Positions 9,053-17,080 of a stretch of 64,000 nucleotides of DNA are shown here, piece by piece. Made by a program: the position numbers and the translations under genes. A model generated the notes under the pieces. The model saw only the letters and a program-made list of their open reading frames with translations. It was not told where the DNA came from and ran no database searches. The DNA lies in contig NZ_MKSQ01000007.1 of assembly GCF_001898115.1 (NCBI RefSeq), forward strand, positions 124,001-188,000, read 5' to 3'. Origin of the DNA: Allobosea sp. 67-29. Lineage in GTDB: Bacteria; Pseudomonadota; Alphaproteobacteria; Rhizobiales; Beijerinckiaceae. How positions within the stretch are numbered: position 1 is the stretch's first letter; each line of letters begins with the position of its first letter.

Positions 9053-9247
9053 TTATCGAGTTTCCTTACTCTCGATGCGCCTTCGGACGCATTGACTGCG
9101 TCCCGTCACGATCCGCTCGATACGGCCGCCCGGCCAGAACCTCGTGACGCTGCCATCGTCCCGCATGATATAGGCCGGAACTGAAGCCGAGTGAGTTCGC
9201 GCGATGCTGCACTCTTCCTGCTTCGTAAGCCGGCTCGCCAGCATCAT
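9053..9247 (-). CDS. Small conserved-looking hypothetical protein
   Basis: Reads 64 residues with two adjacent ATGs; GGAGG lies 4 and 7 bases before them, strong for a random frame. The C-terminal half contains IMRDDGSVTRFWPGGRIE, a pattern of short beta strands reminiscent of small beta-barrel proteins. It lies downstream of the BON-domain gene on the same strand with a 90-base gap and could be co-transcribed. I do not recognise a family. An opposite-strand frame overlaps it but has no ribosome-binding site. Confidence 0.45.
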   Translation of the reverse strand: MMLASRLTKQEECSIARTHSASVPAYIMRDDGSVTRFWPGGRIERIVTGRSQCVRRRIESKETR

Positions 9248-9337
9248 CGTTCCTCCGCTTTGCAGCGGCTATCCGCCGGACGAGCACGCACCGGCCGAGG
9301 CGTGCGGCCCCGACCGGCAGCGTGTCGCCGGGGTGAC

Positions 9338-9985
9338 TCACGCCACCGCCAGATGATCCTCGACCATGTTGACGCCGGGGGCGGCCCAGGCGGCCCGCTC
9401 GGCGAGGACGCGTTCGTGCCAGGCCTTCACCTTACCTTCGAGCGTCACGCGACCGCCCGACACGACGACGCGGATCTGGTTCGCCTCGAGCTCGGCGCTC
9501 CGTTTCAGCGCATCCTCGATCCGGTGCTTGATGTCGCCGGCCTGCACTGCGGGCTTGACGGTGATCGCGTTTGTGATCCCGATGACGCCGGTGAGCTTTC
9601 GGACGGCCGTCTCGGCGGCGCTGCGCTGGAAATACCACGGGACTTCGCCGGACAGGGTGACCCAGCCCTTCTGGACCTTGAGCTGCACCTTGCCGTCCGG
9701 CACGGTCGTATCCCACTCGATGATCTTGAGCGCTCGCTGCGCGATCTCGTCGTCATTGGTCTTCTGGTCCGAAGGCCAGCGCACATCGATCTCCTGGGCG
9801 ATCGCCCTGACGCCCTTCACGCGTTGCACGACCCGCTCGGCCATCAGCTTCTCGGCATAGCTTCCGACGTGGCCCGACAGGGTCACGACGCCGTTGTCCA
9901 CGGCGACGCCGATATGCGCCGCATTGATGCTGGGTTCGAATTCCAGCTCGTTGAGCACGTTTTCACGCAGAGACAAGTCACCCAT
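9338..9985 (-). CDS. Triple BON-domain protein (OsmY-like)
   Basis: Has three consecutive BON repeats of about 65-70 residues, each with the beta-strand core seen in DNGVVTLSGHVGSY, KGWVTLSGEVPWYF and SGGRVTLEGKVKAW. BON proteins bind phospholipid or stabilise membranes under osmotic or envelope stress. No signal peptide is visible with the chosen start, so a cytoplasmic or peripheral membrane location is likely; OsmY itself is periplasmic. The ATG follows AAAGGAGGT by four bases. A perfect TTGAT-N4-ATCAA box lies 55 bases upstream, the same distance as at phaC. Confidence 0.85.
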   Translation of the reverse strand: MGDLSLRENVLNELEFEPSINAAHIGVAVDNGVVTLSGHVGSYAEKLMAERVVQRVKGVRAIAQEIDVRWPSDQKTNDDEIAQRALKIIEWDTTVPDGKVQLKVQKGWVTLSGEVPWYFQRSAAETAVRKLTGVIGITNAITVKPAVQAGDIKHRIEDALKRSAELEANQIRVVVSGGRVTLEGKVKAWHERVLAERAAWAAPGVNMVEDHLAVA

Positions 9986-10040
9986 AGCGACCTCCTTTGT
10001 CGACACATCGTGCAGTTTAAGCTTATCGTTGCAGATATAT

Positions 10041-10054
10041 TTGATCGCCATCAA
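10041..10054. promoter_or_regulatory. Perfect FNR/FixK box upstream of the BON gene
   Basis: TTGATCGCCATCAA is an exact match to the FNR/FixK consensus TTGAT-N4-ATCAA. It is 55 bases upstream of the BON gene start, in a short AT-richer gap (TATATTT, AAATAATC) between the BON and universal stress genes. Confidence 0.75.
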
Positions 10055-10108
10055 ATAATCGAAGATATGGCTCGATAGAATTGAGCTATTCAGAGAAATA
10101 TTGAGAAT

Positions 10109-10936
10109 CTAGTGCGACATAAGGCAAGCGACGGGCGATCGATCCAGCAGGTCGCCCGTAACTCCGCCGAATATCCATTCCCGTGTGCGGTTGTGCCCAT
10201 AGGCTCCCGACACGATCAGGTCGCTGCCTTCCTCGAGAGCGGTATCCATGATGGCATCGGCAGGCGACCCGGACAGGGCGGTCACGCGCCTGGTCCGGCT
10301 GGCAACGCCGTGGCGCGCGAGATGAGTGGCGACATCTTCCACGCCCTGGTCTCCTGCATCTTCGCCCACGACGAGGACGGTCACCGTTTCGGCGCGCTGG
10401 AGGAAGGGCAGGGCGTCGCGCACCGCGCGTCGCGCCTCCCGCGTGTTCTTCCAGGCGACGACGACACTGCGAGCCAGGATGGCGCGGCTCTCCTGCTGCA
10501 CGACGAGAACAGGCAGGCCCGCTGCCATGACGGCGTCGCCGGGGTCGATCGACATCAGGCGGCGCGGGGAATCGGAGGAGGATCTGGCGACGACGAGCAA
10601 ATCCGCCGCTCGTGCCGCCTTGGCGATGAAATCGGCCGGCGGTTGGATATCCGAGCGCCATTCGAGGTCCGGCAGCGTTCCGGCACCGCGCCTGAAGTTC
10701 GTTTCCGCCTGCGCAAGATCTTCCAGCGCCGCGTTTCGCGCGTTCTCGATGAGGATCGGGCGTGCGGTCGCCAGGCCGTCCTCCAGATAGGGAAGCGTGG
10801 CCTCTCGCGCCGCGATGCCGATGAGATGGCTGCCGAAGCGGGCTGCCAGCGAGGCGGCGAGGGCGGCCCGATTTTCCGCCCGGCGCGGGCGGCCGACGCA
10901 GACCATGATGCTGGCGTAGTCGCGGATGCCGGTCAT
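10109..10936 (-). CDS. Universal stress protein (UspA family, tandem domain)
   Basis: The 275-residue protein has two Usp-type halves. The first is degenerate, starting IMVCVGRPRRAENRAALAAS; the second, from about residue 150, ends with the nucleotide-binding signature SGAYGHNRTREWIFGGVT (G-2X-G-9X-G(S/T) type). Tandem Usp proteins bind ATP or other ligands and help survival under starvation or oxygen limitation. It follows the upstream small gene by 27 bases and is likely part of the hsp20 operon, which carries a FixK-type box at its head. Other members of this regulon type commonly include such Usps. Confidence 0.85.
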   Translation of the reverse strand: MTGIRDYASIMVCVGRPRRAENRAALAASLAARFGSHLIGIAAREATLPYLEDGLATARPILIENARNAALEDLAQAETNFRRGAGTLPDLEWRSDIQPPADFIAKAARAADLLVVARSSSDSPRRLMSIDPGDAVMAAGLPVLVVQQESRAILARSVVVAWKNTREARRAVRDALPFLQRAETVTVLVVGEDAGDQGVEDVATHLARHGVASRTRRVTALSGSPADAIMDTALEEGSDLIVSGAYGHNRTREWIFGGVTGDLLDRSPVACLMSH

Positions 10937-10963
10937 CGGCAGGAACCTTCTGAAAAAGGCGCA

Positions 10964-11410
10964 TCACGCCGAGCGGCGATGACGGTGCGCCGCTGGGGTG
11001 GGAACGATGCGATGCTGGGTGCGCGAACGCGGCGATTTCAGCTTCAGCGAAGCGACGCGGAACGGCAGCAGCGCGCCGTCCGTCCCGCGGATCGAGATAT
11101 ACTCGCCTGCTGCGAAACGATGCCCGTCGAGCCGGTAGCCGGTCTCGTCATCCTCCGTACGCGTGTCGTCGTAGTCGATGGCCCAGGTCGCGCCGTCGGT
11201 TCCACCGGCGCGATGCACCAGCCAGCCATAGCGATCCGTCTCACCGCTCCAGAAGCGGCGAACGCGACATTTCTCGCGGCTCCTTCGCCAGGCTTTCGCG
11301 TCGAGGTGCAATCGCGCGTCGAGCGGGGCTTGGATCTCGTAGCCGCAGGCCGGATGCCCCTCGGGATGGGCCGCAGTGCGCGCGAGCTGAAGTGTCACGA
11401 CATACATCAT
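10964..11410 (-). CDS. Hypothetical protein in the stress operon
   Basis: About 148 residues from an ATG-ATG pair preceded by GGGAG. The middle contains a beta-rich stretch (YRLDGHRFAAGEYISIRG) followed by a basic tail rich in arginine and histidine. No catalytic motif, signal peptide or membrane helix is evident. It lies between hsp20 and the universal stress gene on the same strand, so a role in the same response is inferred. No family recognised; start uncertain by a codon. Confidence 0.6.
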   Translation of the reverse strand: MMYVVTLQLARTAAHPEGHPACGYEIQAPLDARLHLDAKAWRRSREKCRVRRFWSGETDRYGWLVHRAGGTDGATWAIDYDDTRTEDDETGYRLDGHRFAAGEYISIRGTDGALLPFRVASLKLKSPRSRTQHRIVPTPAAHRHRRSA

Positions 11411-11533
11411 GGAGAGACTCCCGATCATGGCCGAAGCCCGCAGGCGGAGCGGCCGGGCCAACCGGACCGGCGCGTCGGAAGACCCGAATCCGGGTGAACT
11501 CCGGTTGCGCCGGCTTATTCACGCCGATGACGG

Positions 11534-12067
11534 TCAGGCCGCCTTGACCGGGATGACCGCTTCCTGAGACTGCGCCTTTTCCCGACGCGGAATGCCGACG
11601 CTCAGAACGCCGTTGGCGAAGCGGGCTTCGATCTTGTCCGCGACGACATCGTCCGGCAGCCGGAACGACCGGAAGAACGAGCCGTAGCGACGCTCCGACA
11701 GATAGGCGTCCTGATCCTTTCGCTCCGTCTCGCTCTTCTTTTCACCGCTGATCGTCAGCACGCCCTCCGCGTACTTGACCTGCACGTCGGCGGGAGCGAG
11801 CCCCGGCAATTCGGCCGTGATCTCATAGGCCTTGTCCGTCCTGGAGACGTCGACGGCGGGAACGCTCGCCCAACGTTCCATGCGCGGCAGGGACAGGTCG
11901 AAGGACGGCGAGGTTGCAAAGGGACGGCGGCCGGCCCGGAATCCGAAGGTGTCGAACATCTGCTCCATTTCGTTCCAGAGGCGTTCGAGGCCGCCGAATT
12001 CGGTCTGGACGCTGGAAGGCACACGCGTTTCAGTCTGGATCGGAAGCTTGGTCGCTGTTTCTGCCAT
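11534..12067 (-). CDS. Hsp20/alpha-crystallin small heat-shock protein
   Basis: ATP-independent holdase chaperone of 177 residues. The alpha-crystallin domain covers about residues 68-165 and contains YEITAELPGLAPADV, GVLTISGEKK and the conserved ANGVLSVGIPR near its end; the C-terminal IPV motif (AVIPVKAA) needed for oligomer contacts is present. N-terminal region has the GLERLWNEMEQMFDTF amphipathic helix of class-A bacterial sHsps. AAGGAGG precedes the ATG. A FixK-type box lies 131 bases upstream, suggesting oxygen-limited induction instead of, or in addition to, heat control; no ROSE-type leader is obvious. Confidence 0.92.
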   Translation of the reverse strand: MAETATKLPIQTETRVPSSVQTEFGGLERLWNEMEQMFDTFGFRAGRRPFATSPSFDLSLPRMERWASVPAVDVSRTDKAYEITAELPGLAPADVQVKYAEGVLTISGEKKSETERKDQDAYLSERRYGSFFRSFRLPDDVVADKIEARFANGVLSVGIPRREKAQSQEAVIPVKAA

Positions 12068-12198
12068 GGTGGCCTCCTTGAGAGGATGGCGCGTGGCCCC
12101 GCATGCTCGGGGCGCCGCTCGATCGAGGCCCGGCCTGCAAGCCTTTCGGCCAGCCGGGGCGGATGACGAAATCCAAACACAGCTCGACCGAGGGCACT

Positions 12199-12212
12199 TT
12201 GAGAGAGATCAA
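12199..12212. promoter_or_regulatory. FixK/FNR-type box upstream of hsp20
   Basis: TTGA-GAGAGA-TCAA is a full match to TTGA-N6-TCAA. It lies in the 208-base gap between the P1B ATPase stop and hsp20 and is the only obvious regulatory motif at the head of the hsp20-usp operon. Confidence 0.65.
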
Positions 12213-12275
12213 AAACCAGGCGCCGCCGCAGCGTTGACGCGACGCCCCGTGATTCCGGACGGGTCGATGCGGCGT

Positions 12276-14135
12276 TCAGCCTCGACCGGTAACGTGGTCT
12301 TCCGGCCCCACAAGCGTGCGCAGCGCATTCAAAATGACCGCGATGTCGATTCCTTGCTGCAGGAAGGCTCCGGTCACGGGCGGAATCAGGCCGAATCCGG
12401 CGAGGATCATCGCGATGCCGGACAGGCCGAGGCCGGCGACGATGCTTTGCCGAGCGATCGCGCGTGTTCGCTGCGCCGTGGCGACCGCCTCGGCAACGCG
12501 CCCGATCCGATCGACCAGGATCACGACATCCGCCGCTTCGGAGGAGGCGGTGGCTCCCCTTGCGCCCATCGCCACGCCGACATCCGCGGCAGCCAGGGCA
12601 GGGGCGTCGTTGAGGCCGTCCCCGACCATCATCGTCGGCTGCCGCGCTGCCTCCGACCTGATCGTCGCGACCTTCTCGGCAGGGCTGCAGCCGGCCCGCA
12701 CGACGTCGATGGGAAGTTGCGCCGCGACCGCCCCGGCCGTCGCCGCATCGTCCCCCGTGACCATCAGGAGCCGGCCGACGCCGATCTCCCGCAGCCGCGT
12801 CAACGTCGCGGACGCGTCCGGGCGGATCGCGTCCGCCATCGTCAGCAGAGCGGCAAGCCAGCCATCGATGGCGACGAAGATCGTGAGAGCGGTTGAGTTC
12901 GCCTCAAGCGCTTTGCTTGCGGAGGCCCATTCAGGGGGCACGGCATCTGCCAGCACGAGGCTTCGAGAGCCTGCCCTGACATGGCGACCGTCCACGAGGC
13001 CCTCGAGCCCCGAGCCGCGATATTCGCGAACGCCCGACGGATGCGAGAGCGGCAGGCCCTTTTCCCGCGCCAGTCCGACCAGCGTCTCGGCCAGGACATG
13101 ATGGGAAGCCTGCTCGAGCGAACCCAGAAGTCGCAGCACCTCGTCCGGATCGACGCCGGGCGCGGTGTCGAGTGCGATCAGCCGCGCTCCGCCCTCGGTA
13201 AGGGTGCCCGTCTTGTCGAAGATCGCCGTGCGCGTGCGCCCGAGGGCTTCGATCGCCGAACTGCCCTTGATCAGGATGCCGGATCGGGCGGCGCGCGACA
13301 CGCCGCCGATGAAGGCGACGGGGGCTGCCAGGATGAGCGGGCAGGGCGTGGCGACGACGAGAACGGCGAGGGCCCGGACAGGATCGCCCGACAGCCACCA
13401 GGCCAGCCCGGCGACGAGCAGGGTCGCCGGCAGCAGGAGCAGCGCGAAGCGGTCGGCCATGCGGATGAAGGGCGCCTTCGCCGTTTGCGCCGCCTCGACC
13501 ATGCGGACGATGCCGGCATAGGTGCTCTCTCCCGCGGCGGCGGAAGCGCGGTAGCGGAACGCTTCGCCGGCGTTCATCGTGCCGCTGCGCAGCAATGCGC
13601 CCTTCGTTCTGGTCTCCGGCAACGGCTCGCCGCTGACGGCGGATTCGTCGAGCTTGGCTCGGGCGTCGAGCAGCTCGCCATCGACCGGTAGCAGCTCGCC
13701 AGCCCGAACCAGGAGTTCGTCGCCGGGCCGGACCTCCTCGGCAGCGACATCGGCGAGACCGTCCGCCTCTCGCCGATGGGCGATCCTCGGCGTGCGGTTC
13801 CGTAGCGAGCGTAGCTCGCGTTCCGCCTTTCCCCTTGCGTAGTCCTCCAGCAGGTTTCCGCCGGAATACATCATCGCGACCACGGTGCCCGCGAGCGGCT
13901 CGCCCATGGCGATCGATGCGATCATGGCCACGAGGGCGATGGCGTCCACGCCGACCCGCCCGATCAGCAGATCGCGGAACATCGAGACGGCGAGTGCAAC
14001 CGCGACCGGTATGGTCGCTGCACTCCAGATCACCGGCGCCGATATCGGCGCATCGACCGTGCCGGCGAACAGCCCGGCGAGGGTGCCCGTGAGCGCGATC
14101 GCGAACAGGCTGAGATGGACGGCGATCGCGGGCAT
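12276..14135 (-). CDS. P1B-type heavy-metal ATPase (TPC subtype, no HMA domain)
   Basis: Metal-exporting P-type ATPase of 619 residues. Seen in order: membrane helices from the N-terminus, actuator motif SGEP, TM metal-site motif ATPCPLILA, phosphorylation motif FDKTGTLT, and hinge GDGLNDAPAL. The usual N-terminal HMA metal-binding domain is absent, the membrane motif is TPC, not CPC, and the classical SEHPL motif reads ASHHVLA, placing it in the poorly characterised branch often found in hypoxia clusters. The metal cannot be assigned. GGGAG precedes the ATG used; an upstream in-frame extension is arginine/proline rich and unlikely to be coding. It may share a transcript with the sulfur transferase-dioxygenase gene 150 bases upstream. 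Confidence 0.85.
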   Translation of the reverse strand: MPAIAVHLSLFAIALTGTLAGLFAGTVDAPISAPVIWSAATIPVAVALAVSMFRDLLIGRVGVDAIALVAMIASIAMGEPLAGTVVAMMYSGGNLLEDYARGKAERELRSLRNRTPRIAHRREADGLADVAAEEVRPGDELLVRAGELLPVDGELLDARAKLDESAVSGEPLPETRTKGALLRSGTMNAGEAFRYRASAAAGESTYAGIVRMVEAAQTAKAPFIRMADRFALLLLPATLLVAGLAWWLSGDPVRALAVLVVATPCPLILAAPVAFIGGVSRAARSGILIKGSSAIEALGRTRTAIFDKTGTLTEGGARLIALDTAPGVDPDEVLRLLGSLEQASHHVLAETLVGLAREKGLPLSHPSGVREYRGSGLEGLVDGRHVRAGSRSLVLADAVPPEWASASKALEANSTALTIFVAIDGWLAALLTMADAIRPDASATLTRLREIGVGRLLMVTGDDAATAGAVAAQLPIDVVRAGCSPAEKVATIRSEAARQPTMMVGDGLNDAPALAAADVGVAMGARGATASSEAADVVILVDRIGRVAEAVATAQRTRAIARQSIVAGLGLSGIAMILAGFGLIPPVTGAFLQQGIDIAVILNALRTLVGPEDHVTGRG

Positions 14136-14288
14136 TGCGCTCCCTGGCGTGTCAGAAGGCTGGCCTCGGCCCTGCCGGTCGTATCGATATCCCGGTCGGA
14201 CAGGCACTGCCATCCAGCCGGCTCGCGGCGTCGGTCGATGGCCGGCCGGCATGTCCGAAGGCCGCTGCGCCAGCGCGGCGCGGGACGC

Positions 14289-15584
14289 TCACCAGACCGC
14301 GGCTCCGAGACCGTCGAGCGGGAACTTGAGGTAGCGGCGGCCGTTCGCCTCGAGGTCCGGCAAGCGTCCGCCCCTGATATTGACCTGGAGCGCGTGCAGG
14401 ATCAGCTTCGGCATCGGCAGCGTGTGATCGCGCGCTTGACGCAGAGCAACGAAACTCTCTTCCGTCATCCCGGCGAGATGGGAGTTGGCGCGCTTCTGCT
14501 CGGCGACGGTGCTCTCCCATTTCGGTGCCCGGCCACCGGGTTCGTAATCGTGACCTGTGTAGAGCCGTGTCTGATCCGGCAAGGCGAGGATCGCTTGGAT
14601 CGAACGCCAGAGCGCGCTGGCGCTGCCTCCCGGAAAATCCGCCCTGGCGGTACCGGAATCCGGCATGAATACGGTGTCGTGCACGAAGGCCGCGTCGCCG
14701 ACGACATACGTGACCGAGGCGAGCGTATGCCCCGGCGAGAACATCACGCGCCCTTCCAGATCGCCGATCCGGAACCCGTCGCCATCGTCGAACAGGCGCT
14801 CCCACTGGGAACCGTCGGTCCTGAGCTCCGGCCAGTTGTAGATGGTCTGCCAGAGCCTCTGCACCGCCGTGACATGCCTGCCGATCCCCATCGGCGCGCC
14901 CGTCTTCTCCTTCAGATAGGATGCTGCCGAGAAATGATCGGCATGCGGATGCGTGTCGAGGATCCATTCCACCGTAAGCCCTTCGCGCGCCACATGGGCG
15001 AGGATCTGGTCGGCCTGGTGCGTGGCCGTGGCGCCTGATTTCTCATCGAAGTCGTAGACCGGGTCGATGATCGCGCAGCGCCTCGTCCCCGGATCGGACA
15101 CGACATACTGAATGCTGCCCGTGCGCGGTTCATGGAAGCCCGTCACCTGCGGCACGCGCGCGGCCTGGCGTGCGAGCCAGTCGACCGCCCCCGACAGATC
15201 GAAGCCATGGCTCCGGCCGAAGGCCGCGACCTCGCCTGGTTTCATTCGGCCGTCGAGGACCTCGCCCAGCACATGGAGCGTCAGCGATCGCGTGCCGCTG
15301 CGACAATGCGCATAGACCGGTCCCTTCGCTCCCGACGTCGCCTGTTGGAAGGCTTGGATATCCGCGGCTGTGATCGTTGTGCCCGTCACCGGAATGAAGC
15401 TGTAGGCGAGGCCCGCTTGCCCCAGGAGCGCGCGCTCGGAGGCATTGTCGAGCTGGCTCGTGTCCTCGCCGTCCGGGCGGTTGTTGATCACCGCGGCGAA
15501 GCCCTGGCGCGCGACCGCCGCCAACGTCTCCCGATCGGGCTGGCTGGCGACTGTTAGCCAGTCACTGATTTTCACGGCGCTCAT
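14289..15584 (-). CDS. blh: Blh-like DUF442 sulfur transferase / persulfide dioxygenase fusion
   Basis: Residues 1-140 are a DUF442 (TIGR01244) phosphatase-fold domain with the rhodanese-like active loop CRSGTRS (Cys94); residues 145-430 are an ETHE1-like metallo-beta-lactamase domain with THPHADH at 211-217, further iron ligands in SPGHT and GHDYEPGG. The enzyme oxidises glutathione persulfide to sulfite while the N-terminal domain transfers sulfane sulfur. This architecture is that of Blh, controlled by BigR in related bacteria. GGGAGGG precedes the ATG. It is transcribed leftwards toward the P1B ATPase. The DUF442 domain recurs in this window fused to SQR. Confidence 0.88.
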   Translation of the reverse strand: MSAVKISDWLTVASQPDRETLAAVARQGFAAVINNRPDGEDTSQLDNASERALLGQAGLAYSFIPVTGTTITAADIQAFQQATSGAKGPVYAHCRSGTRSLTLHVLGEVLDGRMKPGEVAAFGRSHGFDLSGAVDWLARQAARVPQVTGFHEPRTGSIQYVVSDPGTRRCAIIDPVYDFDEKSGATATHQADQILAHVAREGLTVEWILDTHPHADHFSAASYLKEKTGAPMGIGRHVTAVQRLWQTIYNWPELRTDGSQWERLFDDGDGFRIGDLEGRVMFSPGHTLASVTYVVGDAAFVHDTVFMPDSGTARADFPGGSASALWRSIQAILALPDQTRLYTGHDYEPGGRAPKWESTVAEQKRANSHLAGMTEESFVALRQARDHTLPMPKLILHALQVNIRGGRLPDLEANGRRYLKFPLDGLGAAVW

Positions 15585-15670
15585 GGCGGTGCCCTCCCGG
15601 CCGAGCCACATGCGGCCTTGTATAGCGCATATGGCTCACGCGATCTTCGCCTGGAACCGGCGCGATCCGT

Positions 15671-16195
15671 CTAGCGCCGCATCCTGCGGAAAAGCGCGGC
15701 GAAATCGGCCTGCTCGGGAAGGGCGCTCATCCGGCCCACCTCCCGCTCGCGCGGCGTCCTCGCTGCCAGCCCCTCCGGGTCGGTCGGGAAAAACTGGATC
15801 GCAGGCGTCCCGACGATGCCGTATCGCGCCGCGATCCGCTTTTCGGTCAGCTTGGTCCCGTCGAAGTCGGTGACGTCGCGGGAACCAAGGATGTTGAGGT
15901 GCAGGATGGCGAAGTGGTCCCGGATCTCGGCCTCGACCGCCGGGTCGGCCATGTAGACCTCGTGCATGCGCCGGCATGCGGGGCAGTTGCGAAGGCCCCA
16001 GAGGATCGCGAAGCGCTTCCCCTCGCGGCTTGCCGAGCCGAGATCATCGGCGAGGTCGAGGAAGCTCTCCAGATACCAGTCGAACTGATAGAGACCGTCC
16101 TCGCCGAGCCGGGCCCTCCCGAAGGCCGAACGCGTCGAGAAGGGCGCTGCGAGCGCAGCTGTTCCCGCCCCCAGCAGGTGCCTTCGCGTGATCAT
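15671..16195 (-). CDS. soxW: SoxW-like periplasmic thioredoxin
   Basis: Thioredoxin-fold reductant, 174 residues. It starts with the twin-arginine signal MITRRHLLGAGTAALAA, and has the active site CPAC at 71-74 preceded by WGLRN, a SoxW-type feature, and a cis-proline loop VGTPAIQFF. SoxW keeps SoxYZ and related thiols reduced in the periplasm. GGGAG is upstream of the ATG. It is divergent from soxS across a 68-base AT-rich gap bearing a likely operator. Confidence 0.85.
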   Translation of the reverse strand: MITRRHLLGAGTAALAAPFSTRSAFGRARLGEDGLYQFDWYLESFLDLADDLGSASREGKRFAILWGLRNCPACRRMHEVYMADPAVEAEIRDHFAILHLNILGSRDVTDFDGTKLTEKRIAARYGIVGTPAIQFFPTDPEGLAARTPREREVGRMSALPEQADFAALFRRMRR

Positions 16196-16230
16196 GGGCC
16201 GTCTCCCGGGCCGGACTATGGATGGCTCTG

Positions 16231-16246
16231 GTATAAACATATGAAT
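16231..16246. promoter_or_regulatory. Candidate SoxR/SqrR-type operator (GTAT-N8-GAAT)
   Basis: GTAT-AAACATAT-GAAT lies in the AT-rich gap between soxW and soxS. One half-site is exact to the ATTC-N8-GAAT pattern reported for SqrR/BigR-type regulators, the other is degenerate. Two more sites with the same GAAT half and spacing occur at the other divergent promoters of the region. Confidence 0.35.
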
Positions 16247-16263
16247 ACGACTATATAAAACCG

Positions 16264-16656
16264 ATGAAGGCAAGTAGGGGGCATATGGGCCGGCTCGTGG
16301 TCACGGCATGGGTGCTGTGGGCATTTTCGGCTGCCTCGGCGCTCGCTGCCGAACTTGTGGTGTATCGGCGGGATGGCTGTCCCTTCTGCGTTCGTTTCGA
16401 GCGCGAGGTCGCGCCGGTCTACGCCAAGACGCGTGAGGGCGGCCGGGCGCCGCTGCGACGGGTCGACCTGCCGGCCGGCGGCATCAGCGGTGCCGGGCTC
16501 GCCGAACCGGTCATCGCAACTCCGACCTTCGTCCTCGTCGATCGCGGTCGCGAGATCGGCCGCATCACCGGTTATCTGAACGACGACATGTTTTGGGGTT
16601 TGCTTGGCCAGCTCTTAGCTGGCATGGACAAACCGCAAGACGAAACGAAGCCCTGA
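16264..16656 (+). CDS. soxS: SoxS-like periplasmic thioredoxin/glutaredoxin
   Basis: Secreted thiol-disulfide protein of 130 residues (123 if the ATG at 16285, which has GGGGG just upstream, is used). A hydrophobic signal segment ends in SALAAE; the redox motif CPFC is at 39-42 and the cis-proline motif ATPTFVL follows. SoxS proteins reduce and reactivate SoxY. It is followed 12 bases later by an ArsR-family regulator and then a YeeE/YedE transporter, the soxS-soxR-soxT layout known from sulfur oxidisers. Confidence 0.8.
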   Translation: MKASRGHMGRLVVTAWVLWAFSAASALAAELVVYRRDGCPFCVRFEREVAPVYAKTREGGRAPLRRVDLPAGGISGAGLAEPVIATPTFVLVDRGREIGRITGYLNDDMFWGLLGQLLAGMDKPQDETKP

Positions 16657-16668
16657 GGTGGAGACAGG

Positions 16669-17049
16669 ATGACCGCGATCGTCTCGAAGGCGCTCGAGAA
16701 CGAGCTGCGCGACGGCGCCGAGTTCTCGCCGGAACTGGACCAGCTCATGCGCAAGGCGCGCAAGGCGAGCGATTTCCTCAAGGCGCTGTCTCACGAGAAC
16801 CGCCTGCTGCTGCTGTGCTTGCTGGCGGAGCGCGAACGGACGGTCACCGAGCTCGAAAACCTGCTCTCGCTGCGTCAGCCCATGGTGTCTCAGCAATTGG
16901 CGCGGCTGCGGCTGGACCAGCTCGTCACCACCCGGCGCGATGGCAAGGCCATGTATTACAGCCTCGCCAACGACGATGTCCGGCGGGTCATCGCCGTGAT
17001 CTACGACATCTTCTGCGGCAACGGCGCGACCGAGACGACAAGGCCGTGA
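16669..17049 (+). CDS. soxR: ArsR-family persulfide-responsive repressor (SoxR/SqrR-like)
   Basis: Winged-helix DNA-binding protein of 126 residues. The recognition helix is in TELENLLSLRQPMVSQQLARL, and two cysteines, Cys50 in the alpha2 segment LLLLCLL and Cys116 in YDIFCGN, sit where SqrR/BigR have the pair that forms an intramolecular tetrasulfide with persulfide. It is therefore likely a reactive-sulfur sensor repressing the sox and persulfide genes until sulfide or thiosulfate is oxidised. It is distinct from the oxidative-stress SoxR. Motif position is observed, sensing is inferred from the family. Confidence 0.85.
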   Translation: MTAIVSKALENELRDGAEFSPELDQLMRKARKASDFLKALSHENRLLLLCLLAERERTVTELENLLSLRQPMVSQQLARLRLDQLVTTRRDGKAMYYSLANDDVRRVIAVIYDIFCGNGATETTRP

Positions 17050-17080
17050 TTTCCGGTTCCGCTGCGTTGCCGCCCGAGCC

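Noticed and set aside
9002..9184. A 60-codon plus-strand frame starting at the Nudix stop
   Set aside because: It is opposite to the small minus-strand gene, has no ribosome-binding site of its own and no recognisable fold.
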